Positions 10,596-22,500 of a DNA stretch of 64,000 nt are shown here, in pieces. The stretch lies in contig CM029370.1 of assembly GCA_017165825.1 (NCBI GenBank), forward strand, positions 11,855,267-11,919,266. The letters are read 5' to 3'. Under the pieces are notes generated by a model. It was given only the letters and a program-made list of their open reading frames with translations, was not told where the DNA came from and made no database searches. Position 1 is the first letter of the stretch. Every line of letters begins with the position of its first letter. Both the position numbers and the translations under genes were made by a program. This DNA comes from Hepsetus odoe (Eukaryota > Chordata > Actinopteri > Characiformes > Hepsetidae).

Positions 10596-13500
10596 CTGGG
10601 GGGGGACCAAAACCAAACCAAAAAAACAGTCATTAGCAAAACCCAATTCAGCCACAGATAGAAATATATAGAATGAACAAATGAATGAACAAACGAAAGA
10701 AAGAAAGAAAGAAAGAAAGAAAGGAAGAAATTGTGCACTGCTCACCTGATCATTACACATAGAGTTGACATTGCCGAGGTTGTTGTTGCCGATGCCGACT
10801 GGCGGTCCAATTGGAGGTAGTGAACCCACAGCTCCTGTGCCCCCAGCCATGGAAACAGTGATGCTCATGTTGTTGTACACACCCTGTTGCCCAAAATTCT
10901 GCGAGGGATTCTGGCCTGCCTGGTTATACAGGCTAATAAACAAACACACAGTAAAAAATGTAAAAGAGAACCAATATTTTGTATCATGCTCAAAATGGTA
11001 AGTTTATAGGAAGTGGCCCTAAAACCTACTACTTTACCTGTTGTTTGTCATGCCACCTTGCTGCCAGTTTTTCATGTCAGGTGACTGGTAACCAGGAGGA
11101 GGCTGTGTCTGCTGAAGCAGAGGACTCTGAGAGGTAGAGTTCTGTGGGGACAGCATGGAGTTGGTGGGACCTAGGTCAGGGGGGAAAGCAGGATCTCCTT
11201 GCTGGACCAGGCCTTTCAGAAAGATTGAATTGCAATTAGACTTTCACTTCACAAGTCAAAAATAGGCAATTACGTTTGCCCAAAATAAATAAATAATACT
11301 GCTAAAATATCTGCTTAAAAATCTCAACTATTCAAGATTCATGAATGCTGTCAGTTAGCAGGTGTTTCATTTAAACCTACCAGGAGTCCCAAACTGCTGA
11401 AAGAGACCCTGCTGAAGATTAGAGTTCACAGGTGCCTCAAACTGTCCTTGCATGCCTCCCATCATTGCTTGGTTTGCCAAGGGCCCCCTGGCAGCCAGCT
11501 TGGGGTCCAGAGGTCCTCCCATGGGAGTGAAGTGGCTGGGGGAGGTAGGGGTAGTCCCAGGAACAGTGTTGTAGCCTGCAGGATAGCCAAATTGCTGCTG
11601 TTGCTGTGGCTGCTGAGGCTGCTGGGGGCTTTTGGGGACTCGTTGGGCTGTCATGGGCCCTGTGGTAATCCCTTGCCTCATCATCATGACCTTCTGCTGC
11701 AACAGTTGCCTCTGGCGGTGCTGGAAGCTGTAGAGCTCCCTCTGCCGCTGAGCAAGCATCTGAGCATTGAGTGGAGGCTGAAGGATAGGGCGGGGGGGAA
11801 AAAAAAAAAAAAAAAAAAAAAAACTTGAGTGGTATAATAACTCAGCCTAACACAATATACAAAGATAGACCACAGCATGCATATCTTCATCCTGTGTCTG
11901 GCAAAGAGCCCTGCATCTCAACACTTCTCCACACTAACCTGTGAGGGCATCTGGGGTTGCTGCATGCCCTGACGCATTCCCATAGCAACGGGCCCCCCCT
12001 GTGGGAACTGGCCAATTGCTGCCAGCCTGTTTTGAAGCTGTTAGAGAGAAAGAAGTGATATTAGCATATAACAGATCGCCCCACCATGCCTTCATCACAC
12101 GTTCAGCTGTCAAAAGTCAAGGCTAGTTCCAAGGCATGATATCATAAGCAGATATCTGATAATCATTCATCATTACATAATAACACTGAACAACTTAATT
12201 CCAACAGAATATCTCAGCATATGTGATTTGGGCTTTTTTTTTCTTTCTTTTTTTTTTTTTTTTAAATAAAACTAAGCAAGGTAAAAAAAAACATGCAACC
12301 TTTTGTCACGTTAAACTGTTCCTTACGATGCTGTTCTACTCCTCAGTGAGAGTGTGAATTAGATATGATCTGGTTAATTAACCATTGCACTTAGTTTTTA
12401 TAATGAGAGAAATTTAAGTCAAGAAACAACTGAATTCTAAACATCAGCTCTTAATTATTAAATTGGAGCCAGAAGTGGTCAAGGATCACTAAAATCAAAA
12501 GGAAACAAAACTACATCTGCATTAAGAGCTTTGCTTATTTCTAGTATTGGAGGTAAAACACCAATACTAGAGCTGCTACAATCCCACAGCTGCCAAAGCA
12601 GTAGTGGTTAGGGAGTTGCCCCTGCATCTGAAGATTGTGGGTTCGATTCCCTCACCAATCGGTTGCCCTGCGGTACCCTTGAGAAAATTACCGTCCCCGT
12701 CACTGCTCCCCGGGCGCTTTCAAAAGCCGCCCACTGCTGCAATGTGTTTGAGTGCATGGGTTAAATGCAGAGGTCCAATTTCGTTGTGGTTCACTGTGTG
12801 CTGTGCTGTGACCTCGCAATGACAAGGGTTGTCACTTTCACTTTCTTTCAAAACAAAGTATTTTTAGGTGCATTGTCACAGCTTTTATTTCTTTTAAAGG
12901 AATCTTCTGTCAATGTAAAATAATGATTCTAACATCACATAGCACAAACTGTGGAAGAAACTGGTGAATAAACACAGTAGATGTCTGAAAAAAAGAATCA
13001 TAATAGCTACCACATTTTTTGCAAATTAATGCAAAGGTACCTGGGGGCCCTGCAAGCGCTGCTGAAGCTGCAACCTCAGTTGGTTGGGTGGTAGACGTAG
13101 CTGATTTGGCATCCCAGCAGTGCGGTTCATGCCTGGCCTCATTGTGTTCATGCCCATGTTGCCTGGAAATGGAACTCGGGGGGCCCCAAAGCCCATGCCC
13201 TGTGTGGCACCCATCTCAGCTGGGAACTGAGAGGGTGAAGTCGGGAACTGCGTAGGGTAACTGGGAAGCTTGGAGTCCATGGGCACTGGGGCTGGTGGCT
13301 GCGGTGGGGGGAAGCGTTGGGTGATCTGATCAAGGCACCCACTCTGAACAACACAAAAGGAAACGTTAGTGCCCAGCCCATGAAGTACTGAAGAACTTAA
13401 GAGGTGAATGAAATTAAACAAGAGTAACGCCAACCTGGACAATTTTGTCAATGCCTAGCGCCCGGTCAAGCTCAGCCAGCTCGCTTTCATCTGTGCCACT

Positions 13501-16500
13501 CAGGAAGGATACCAGCTGGTCCAGCAGGGCCTTTTCATCGTTGCGGCCCTCTGGGGTTGTAGGAGGGCATAGCATTTCATCAAGAGGACATGGCACACAC
13601 TGCCTGCTCAAACACCAGAACAGATAAGACAGGATGAGCTGGACTGAAAGGGGGTGGACTCCAAGATGGGGTTTCAAAATATATTTAATATATTTACTGA
13701 ATATATTTAGTAAATGTCCAAAATACATCCATGGTCAGTACAAAAGGTAAGCACTAATCTTACCCACCATTCAGAAACAGCTTTTAATTTTCTAATTTAA
13801 AAAATATTAATGGGCATAGTTGATCAAAATGTTTTAAGAGGCAAAGTGAAAAAAATGAAATATGATCCTTTTTCTACAAATACATATCTGTCTATCCATG
13901 CATCCATCCATTATTCAATTTGTTGAGTGCAACAATCCCTGTAACATTTCTGTATTTTAGTTTACAATTATGCTTTTACTGTTATGAAAATATTCCACAA
14001 AAAACAATTGTTATCTGCCAATAGACCAATAAAAAGGGGAAGTCATTGTTATTCTGATATTTGAATTCTAAAAGATAATTATAGCTTGTGTTGGTGTAGT
14101 CATTAGTGGCGGAAATTTCCCTTCCTTTAAATTCACACAAATGCAGTTATGCAGAAGTGTTACTGTTCCAAGATGCAAAAAGTCAAATTAATGGTTAGTG
14201 GCTAATCAGAAAAAGACAACAAAATGGTGTTTGTTATTTGTTTCATACAGATATTTAGTTGCCATATATACATATAAACATAGAGCCAAAAGAAATCTTC
14301 ACATAATACATGTATGCCTAACATTTTTACTTTGTCACAAACAAAAACTCACTCTTGAGGAGAGGGCAGAGGGATGCGAGTCTGGGTTCCCAGATTACCA
14401 TCGAAAGTCAAGGTGTCAGGAAGGGACATGGTTTGAAACTGCTGTGAGTCAGGCAGCTCAAGCTTGGCCAGTCCTGCATCGGAAACAAATATTCTAAGTT
14501 GAGCAAAATATTCTAAATTAAGAACTCCACAAAACTGAACATAGCTCTCACAATAGTGATAAGTGGAGTGTGTGCCAGTGCTACAGACGTTCAGATAACT
14601 ATATAGAACAGTACCTGTGCTGGCACTGAAGGTGTTGGTCGGATCAGTGAAAGGGCTGCTGCTCTCCTTAGGCGTCTGAAATGGGTCAGCCTGGCCCAGC
14701 CCAGGGCCCTGAGTCTGTGCCTGGGTGGGCGTAGAAGGGCTACAGAAGTCAAACGAAGACTGGCTCTGAAGGCTGGAACCATCAGAGAACACTGCAAACA
14801 AGTGAACGGATCAGTGAAAAAGATGTCATGTTCATGTTGAGTGCTTTTAAAAGCAAAAGTTGCTAGTAGACATAACTATGTACAATGTTCTTTGGTGCTC
14901 ACAAAGAGATGTGTTTTACATTGCTCAGTTGAACTATGGCTTAAAGATAAAAGTAATAGCATTGTGTTGATGTAATTAGACTGAATTTCTAAACTAATGT
15001 TTTAGATGTTTTAGACAGGGAATGTTTTTGTTTATGTTTGTTGTTGTGGTGGTAGGTCTGGAAGCCCTCACCACGGCTGGGTGTTCCGGGCGGTTCACGT
15101 TTCACGCTCACTCCGATGGGAATGTTGTCGTCGGCTGGCTGGGGCAGTCCCTGTTCCTCTGCTGGCTTTCCGCCCACAGGGCCCCTCAGGGTGGGCAGCA
15201 GCTGGTTCAGCGTGTCCAAATCACTGGGAAACTGTAACAGGCACACATAGATTCAAACACTCAAAGGATAGTGGAGAAAAAAAAGATTAGCTAACATCCA
15301 AGTGCACAACAACAACTAAGAGTAAGGCAAAGTTCAATCTCAGGAATCGCAAGCGATCATAAAGGCGGTTGTGTTAAGAGTGGAAGCAGAAAATGAGCCA
15401 GCCTGATGGTTATAAATAGCAACCTGTGACTGCTCTCCTCCAAAACGAGGGCATCAGACTACCTGCCAGCACTTGTTGAGTAACATAAGGTATACTCTAT
15501 ACTAAAAATGTACATGAAAATGTAAAATTATAATTAATAATAATTAATAATAGACTGTATTATAAATCAGCTGCTGATTCTAAAAATCAGTGCAGAACTT
15601 TCATAGCAGTTTCATAGCAATCCAACGAGACATATTTCTAAACACCAAACACATACAAGTATTTTCTACAGTGTAAAGGAAGTGAATAAGTTCTAAGCAT
15701 ACCGGACTTGGCCTGTCACTGGGTTTGGGTGAGCAAATAGCTGCAGGAGCAGAAGGACCTGCAGAAGCTGCAGGAACAGCAGGTACTGCAGCAGTACAAG
15801 GTCCACTTTCTCCGCTCCCCTTCTTCTCTGCTTTGACCCGCACTGTCTGCAGGCTGAGCGTAGCAGGTGGAGGCAGATCAGCCAGGTCTTTTTCATCAGT
15901 ATCAAGCAGGAATCGCAGCAGCTGGTGGTCCTGTGGTTCTTTGCCAGGTCCAGCAACGAAGGCTGAGGCCATGCTTGAGCCAGGGCTGCCTGGCGGCTCC
16001 TTCTTGATATCAGCATCCTTAGAGGCGTCAACAGGGCTGTTGTCCTGAAGCAGCCGGTGCAGGATTTTGTGGCGCTCCGTCAGTGTGCTGTGGGAGGCCG
16101 GGCACTGGGTGGCAGGTGGTGGACGGGTTTGGGTGGCCGGTGATGGCTCAAGGTCTACTGAAACAGCAGAATTACCACTGCTGTCCAGAAGCTGGTTAAG
16201 TTTGGGGTTACTCACTGCAACATTTTTGTGTTCATCGATGCTTGGCTCGGGCGGCTTCGCTGGAGGTGGACGAGCTGGAGAGCTGCTGGGTGTGGGCGTC
16301 TGCCTGGGCGGCAGGGGAGAGGGGAGAGAGAAGGCACCACCATCTCCGCCAGATTGCTGCCGGGTCAGGGCACCAGCTGGAGAGTGGATGCCAGGTGTAG
16401 GAGGTGAGAAAGGGTGTCCAGAGACACGGGGGCTGCCTGCCAAGCCAGGGCTGCCACGTGGGGGCCTTGGCGACATAAATGAGGTAGGGGTGGCTGTGAG

Positions 16501-19500
16501 GGGGCTGCCCAGTGGTGAAGGGCTATTGACCTGCTGGGGTGGCCCTCCACGACTGGGCGTCAGGTAGCCTGGTGGGGTGGAGGCCGGAGGGCCTGGTGTG
16601 GGGCAAGCGCTGTTTCCATTGTTGAGATGCAGACCAAGGTCACTGGAGGGCTGCAGGGCAGGAGAGCGTGCTGGAGGGGCCGAGGGAGACAGAAGGCTGG
16701 GGGTAGTGTTTTCCTGAGAGCTAGCAGTGTTGTGTTCCCTGTGACACACACAAAACACACAGTAACACATTCAAAAACAAAATCATTAAAACCAACCTCT
16801 AGTTCAGAAAACTGTTCTTATTCCATATATCAATCAACACTCAAAACAAGCTTGACATTAGACAGTTGAATTTGTTGTGTCAATATTTATTGACAGGTTA
16901 TACCAAATCAAGCCACGTAAGCAAGTCGATTTGAGATTACTTGAGTCAAAATGGTATAAGGAGAGTGAGAATTTTGACATATACAGGGTTTTAAAAATAA
17001 AATGAATATGAACCATATGTCTGCATTAGTAACATTTTATCCCATTCCTCAGGAAATCACAGAATTAACTGTACTTATCATTATCTGTGTTGGCTTTTCA
17101 ATGTCTCTTTAAATTAAGCCATGTGTGTTGAGAAAAAGTTTATTTATGAATTTCTCAAATTTATGAGATTCATACAACAATATCAATGACAAACATGGAA
17201 ATAAACTTAACTCTTTAAATTTGCTCAAAAGAAAATACTTTATTAAAAACATACATTCTTGTTACATCATTAAAGCTTGATTATATTTATTCTAATGGTA
17301 CACAGTGTTTATATCTATGTCTTTTTTATACTTTCTGTTGTACTCCAGCCCTTCAACAGTTTTGGACTAGTTCTGGACTGCTGGATATTATTGATTGGCA
17401 GATTATTCTGAATCCTTTCAACAGTTTTTAGCAAACAGTTTATAATTCATGACTTAATTTTGGGGCCTTTATGATATATTTTAATGCAATTTATTAAAAC
17501 CAGGAAGAATCTGAACTCTGATTAACAAAACGTTAAGTAGTATCTGGAGTCTTCAACGGATTGTGTTTCTTTGCAGCTGGAGTATATTTTGGGTAAAGAG
17601 GAGCTCGGGTAAATGTTTTACTCTGGAAAATTTTGTCATTAAGTAAATAGTAAATTAACAGTTTACCTTTTTAATATATTTAAGCTATGCTTATATATAT
17701 CTCGTTAGCAGTCTTAGCGTTTAACTCATTTGATTTAAGCCTACTTGGAAAATTGCAGCTTTAAAAAATGGCTTTGTAAAGGGAGCAACAGCACCTGTCG
17801 ATAGTGTGGATGCCCATGATGAAGGGCTGTACGTCGGGGTTGGGGGGGCAGCAGAATTTGCAGCGCGTCTGTGCACTGAGGGGTGTCCCGTCACTGAGTG
17901 TGAATCGGTACAGAGGGCTGATGGCCGTGCCATGGGTCATCACTGTTCAAAAGCAAACACATACGTAACTTACTCTTACTTTACGTAATCAAGGCAATAA
18001 CATGAAACCAACAGAGGGCAGGAGCAGCTGATGACAACAGCCAACAAAAAAAGCCTTATCTCCAGACACATAGGTGCATTTGTTCAAAGAGAAGGCCTCT
18101 TGAAAAACAAAACTGACATCGATACCAAGTTCCCAGGACCCATTTAGGATCTAAATGTGTGTCCAGATACACAGTAATTTAAACATGTCTAGTATACAAG
18201 CAACACTAAAGTATCCCTCTAGGAGACCCAATTAAGAAGTGTTCAGTAAAAAGAAAGGATGCTGATCATACCCTCTTGTAGCAGCTTCTTGGCATGGGAG
18301 GGTTCTTTGCCCTGAGGCTGGAAGAAAGCATAAATGCACTTCCTGACCAGGTCCTCCCAGCCTGGCCGGCCGGTGGCTCTCAGAGCGCTCGTCTCAATGG
18401 AGATGATTTTCCCTGCAGGGAACGCACAGAAACAGATTGAGACACATCCTGAAATTAATAAATTTGAAGAAAGTTGGAGAAAAGAAAGCTGTTTTAAATT
18501 CTGCATGTAAAAAAGGTCTAATATACAAAACAACAAAGTATTATAAGTCTAATACAAACATATACAAACATTGTACAGAAGTCAAATATGCCTTGCAAAG
18601 ATCGTGTTAATATGTATGAGCACATATTTTTTTTATTTGACAATTTATTCTCAAAATTTATTTGAGAATAAATTCAAAGCAGAGGTCACCTACGTAACCA
18701 AAACCAAAAAACGTCTTCAAACTCAACATAGAGCAAATGTGAGGACTGGTTTGAAAATCACTGATCTAGATTAATCCTGACACATATACACCCAAAACCA
18801 AATGACATCACCCATCTTAATCTGATTTTACCCTTTCATAGCATGCCTCAGGCAGCAAAATAGAGAAATGACATTGTTTGACTGTGGCTCAGGTAGTTTT
18901 AGGGAATCGGTGTCAGTGCTGAAAAAGAATCTTGCAGTCTCTAGGTTAAAAACAGCTTTCACATCCCTCGGTCTTTAACTTGCCGGAAGCACTCATAAGA
19001 TTATATTTCAACAGTCATTCAAAAGAGGACTTGGCGTCCTTGGTATGTTTACTGAGCAATTTACACATCAGGTCAATTGTTTCGCCTTCCATGACCAGGG
19101 CAGCACAAAAGGCCTCCTAATCCTCCAGGTTTCAGGTTTTCAGCAAAAGTCCATTCTACCAAACTGCAGGGCTCAGACCAATGCAGCCTTTTTTGCACTC
19201 TGCACGGGTTTAGAATTAGATTTAGTGAAAGCTGACCTGAGATTATCCAGTACTCACCTGGTAATCAGTTAGATTAGTGAGTTGTGTTGTTCTGTAAGTG
19301 GAATGTGTGTATAGCAAACATGAGGGGCTACCTGTGGGGTCCTGTTTGGTAATGAAGGACTCTGTGCTGACAGGAATCTGCGACAAACGGGGCGTGCGGC
19401 ATGCTATACAGATTAGACAGCTCTGTAAATCTGTTCACAGACACAGTCAGAGAGAGAGAGAGTTAGAGAGAGACAGAGATAGAATAAGACTGAGACAGAG

Positions 19501-22500
19501 ACAAAAGTTAGAGTTTGGTACTCTAATAATTCATGTCACAAATAAATAAGGCATGTCGCTAAAAGCTTCTCCTTGGTGAATTTCCAAATGACAAACATTA
19601 AATGCACATTTATTATGTTGATGCCACTATGTTGATTGTATTATCTTGATTGTAGAGGGTAAATGCATCCTGCTAATGCCCCAGGTTTGGAGCGCCAAAA
19701 GGGCTTTAATGTGCATGTTTGCAATCAAAATAAATATGGGCAAAGTTGCAATAAATATCATCATCAATCTTCTATGCTAAGTTGCACAAAAAAAAAAAAA
19801 AAAAAAATTCAAAATGCACTTGTTGCAGTGATCTAAAACTAAAATAAAATATTTGTTCAACAACACACATTTATTTTGATTTCTATTGTTGTCAGAGCAA
19901 CTTGGAACTTATTTTATAAATATATAAATATTCTCACTCATAAGTTGGTGTTTTCTCTTACTACTTTTTCGTCAAGAGAAGTGCAGCATATTTTTGTTAG
20001 AGACTTTAGACATAATGAAATGACATCTTAGGCATGTGAAAATCCATACATGAGCTGCAAAGATGGTGTGCAGTTTATTTTTTTAATAGCTGAATAGTCA
20101 CTTGCCATTGTACATTTTTAGCAATAGTAATCATTGGTAATGAAGCTGCCAAGTTTTGAATGACAGGTCCTCTGCTATCACACGTTCATATTCTAACCAA
20201 CTAAGGCTTTCCAAAGCTGCTGTGCAGTAAGAAAAGAAATGCAATTGTGTGGAAAGCAGTTTACAACATATACAGTACTGTGCAAAAGTTTTAGGCCGGT
20301 GAGGAAAAATGCTGTAAACAAAGAATGCTTTCAAAAATGGAAGTGTTAATCCTTTATTTTCATCAATCAACAAAATGCAGTGAATGAACAAAAGAGAAAT
20401 CTAAATCAAATCAATATTTGGTGTGACCACCCGTTGCCTTCAAAACTGCATCAATTCTTCTAGGTCACTTGCACAGTTTTTGAAGGAACTCAGCTGGTAG
20501 GTTGTTCCAAACATCTTGGAGAACGAACCACAGATCTTCTGTGGATGTAGGCTTCCTCACATCCTTCTGTCTCTTCATGTAATCCCAGACACACTCGATG
20601 ATGTTAAGATCAGGGCTCTGTGGGGGCCATAAGAATTGATGCTGGTTTGAAGGCAAATGGTAGTAACACCAAATATTGATTTCGATTTTTCTTTTGTTCG
20701 CTCACTTTGCATTTTGTAAATTGATAAAAATAAACAATCATTATTTATATTTCTGAAAACATTGTTTATAGCATTTTTTCCCCACACCTGCCTAAAACTT
20801 TTGCACAGTACTGTACATGGATGTTGTGAGCATAGGAACAATGGCAAAAAACTAAAAATGCTTCAAACAGGGCTATGTTGTTTGACAATGCATAAAAAAT
20901 ATATAATATCCTCCAAAAGCTGCAAAAAATGCTGGCACATAAGAATGATGTGGAAAAGCGGGCTGCTACAGAGGAAGATGATGTGGAAAAGCAGGCTACT
21001 ACATAAGGGACCTACAAGATGAGAAAGACAGCAAAGCAAAAAGCAAAGGAAAGAACTAACATCTTGTGGTAGATGGACTAAGAGTTTTTTCGGTTCTGGG
21101 CTTGGACCCCCTCACTGGTTAATATAACTAATAATAATTGTAGGCAGCAAAAACATATTGGTCAAACCCTACATTCTTCTTTTTCTTTCGGCTTCTTTTT
21201 CTTCCTCGGCCTGTTTAGGGGTCGCCACAGCGGATCAACTGTCTCCATTTCTTCCGGTCCTCTGCATCTTCCTGCTTCGAACCGACCATCTGTGTGTCCT
21301 CTCTCACCACGTCCATAAACCTCCTCTTTGGTCTTCCTCTTCTCCTCTTTCCTGGCAGCTCCATCTTCAACATCCTCCTTCCAATATATTCCTCGTTTCT
21401 TCTCTGGACATGTCCAAACCAACGCAACCTAGCTTCTCTAACCTTGTCTCCAAGACGTCTAACCTGATCTGTCCCTCTAATATACTCATTTCTAATCCTG
21501 TCCATCCACGTCACACCCAAACGAAAATCTCAGCATCTTTAACTCTGACACCTCCAGCTCCGCCTCCTGCCTTTTCGTCAGTGCCACCGTTTCCAACCCA
21601 TACAACATAGCTGGTTTCACTACTGTCCTGTAAACCTTCCCTTTTACTCTAGCTGGTACGCGTCTGTCACAAATCACTCCAGCCACTCTTCTGCCACTTC
21701 CCATTCCAACCTGCCTGCACTCTCTTCTTCACCTCTCTTCCACACTCGCCGTTACACTGAACTGTTGATCCTAAATATTTAAACTCCTCCCACCTTTGTT
21801 ACCTCCACTGCTTGCATCCTAACCACCTTCCTCCCTTTCATTCACACTCATGTATTGTCTTTGCCCTACTCACTTTCATTCCTCTCCTCTCAAGAGCGTA
21901 TCTCCATCTCTCCACGTTCTCCTCAAGCTGCTCCCTACTCTCACTACAGATCACAATATCATCAGCAAACATCATCGTCCACGGAGACTCCTGTCTAACC
22001 TCATCCGTCAACCTGTCCATTACTATTGCAAACAAGAAAGGGCTCAGTGCTGATCCTTGATGTAATCCAACCCCTACCTTAAATCCATCACTCCCACTGC
22101 AGATCTCACCACTGTTACACTGCCATCATACATATCCTGAACTACTCTCACATACTTCTCTGTAACACCAGACTTCCTCATACAAAACCACAACTCCTCT
22201 CTAGGCACCCTGTCATATGCTTTCTCCAAGTCCACAAAGGCACAATGCAGCTCCTTCTGACCTTCTCTGTACTTCTCCATCAACACCCTCAGAGCAAACA
22301 TTGCATCTGTAGTGCTCTTTCTCGGCATAAAACCATACTGCTGTTCACTAATCCTCACCTCTTTTCTTAACCTAGCTTCCACAACTCTTTCCCAAAACTT
22401 CATGCTATGGCCGATCAACTTTATCCCTCTATAGTTACTACAGCTCTATTCATCACCCTTATTCTTGAAAATCGGTACCAGTACACTTCGTCTCCACTCC

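Noticed and set aside
11448..11828. 126-codon + strand ORF opposite exon 16
   Set aside because: Leucine-rich shadow of the CAG/CTG-rich glutamine exon, ending in a poly-A run.
12595..12660. tRNA gene
   Set aside because: It has A- and B-box-like sequence but no credible cloverleaf, and continues into a SINE body and tail, so it is a SINE head.
16067..16567. 166-codon + strand ORF opposite NCOA1 exon 9
   Set aside because: Antisense shadow of a GC-rich coding exon; the minus frame contains the LXXLL boxes and correct splice sites.
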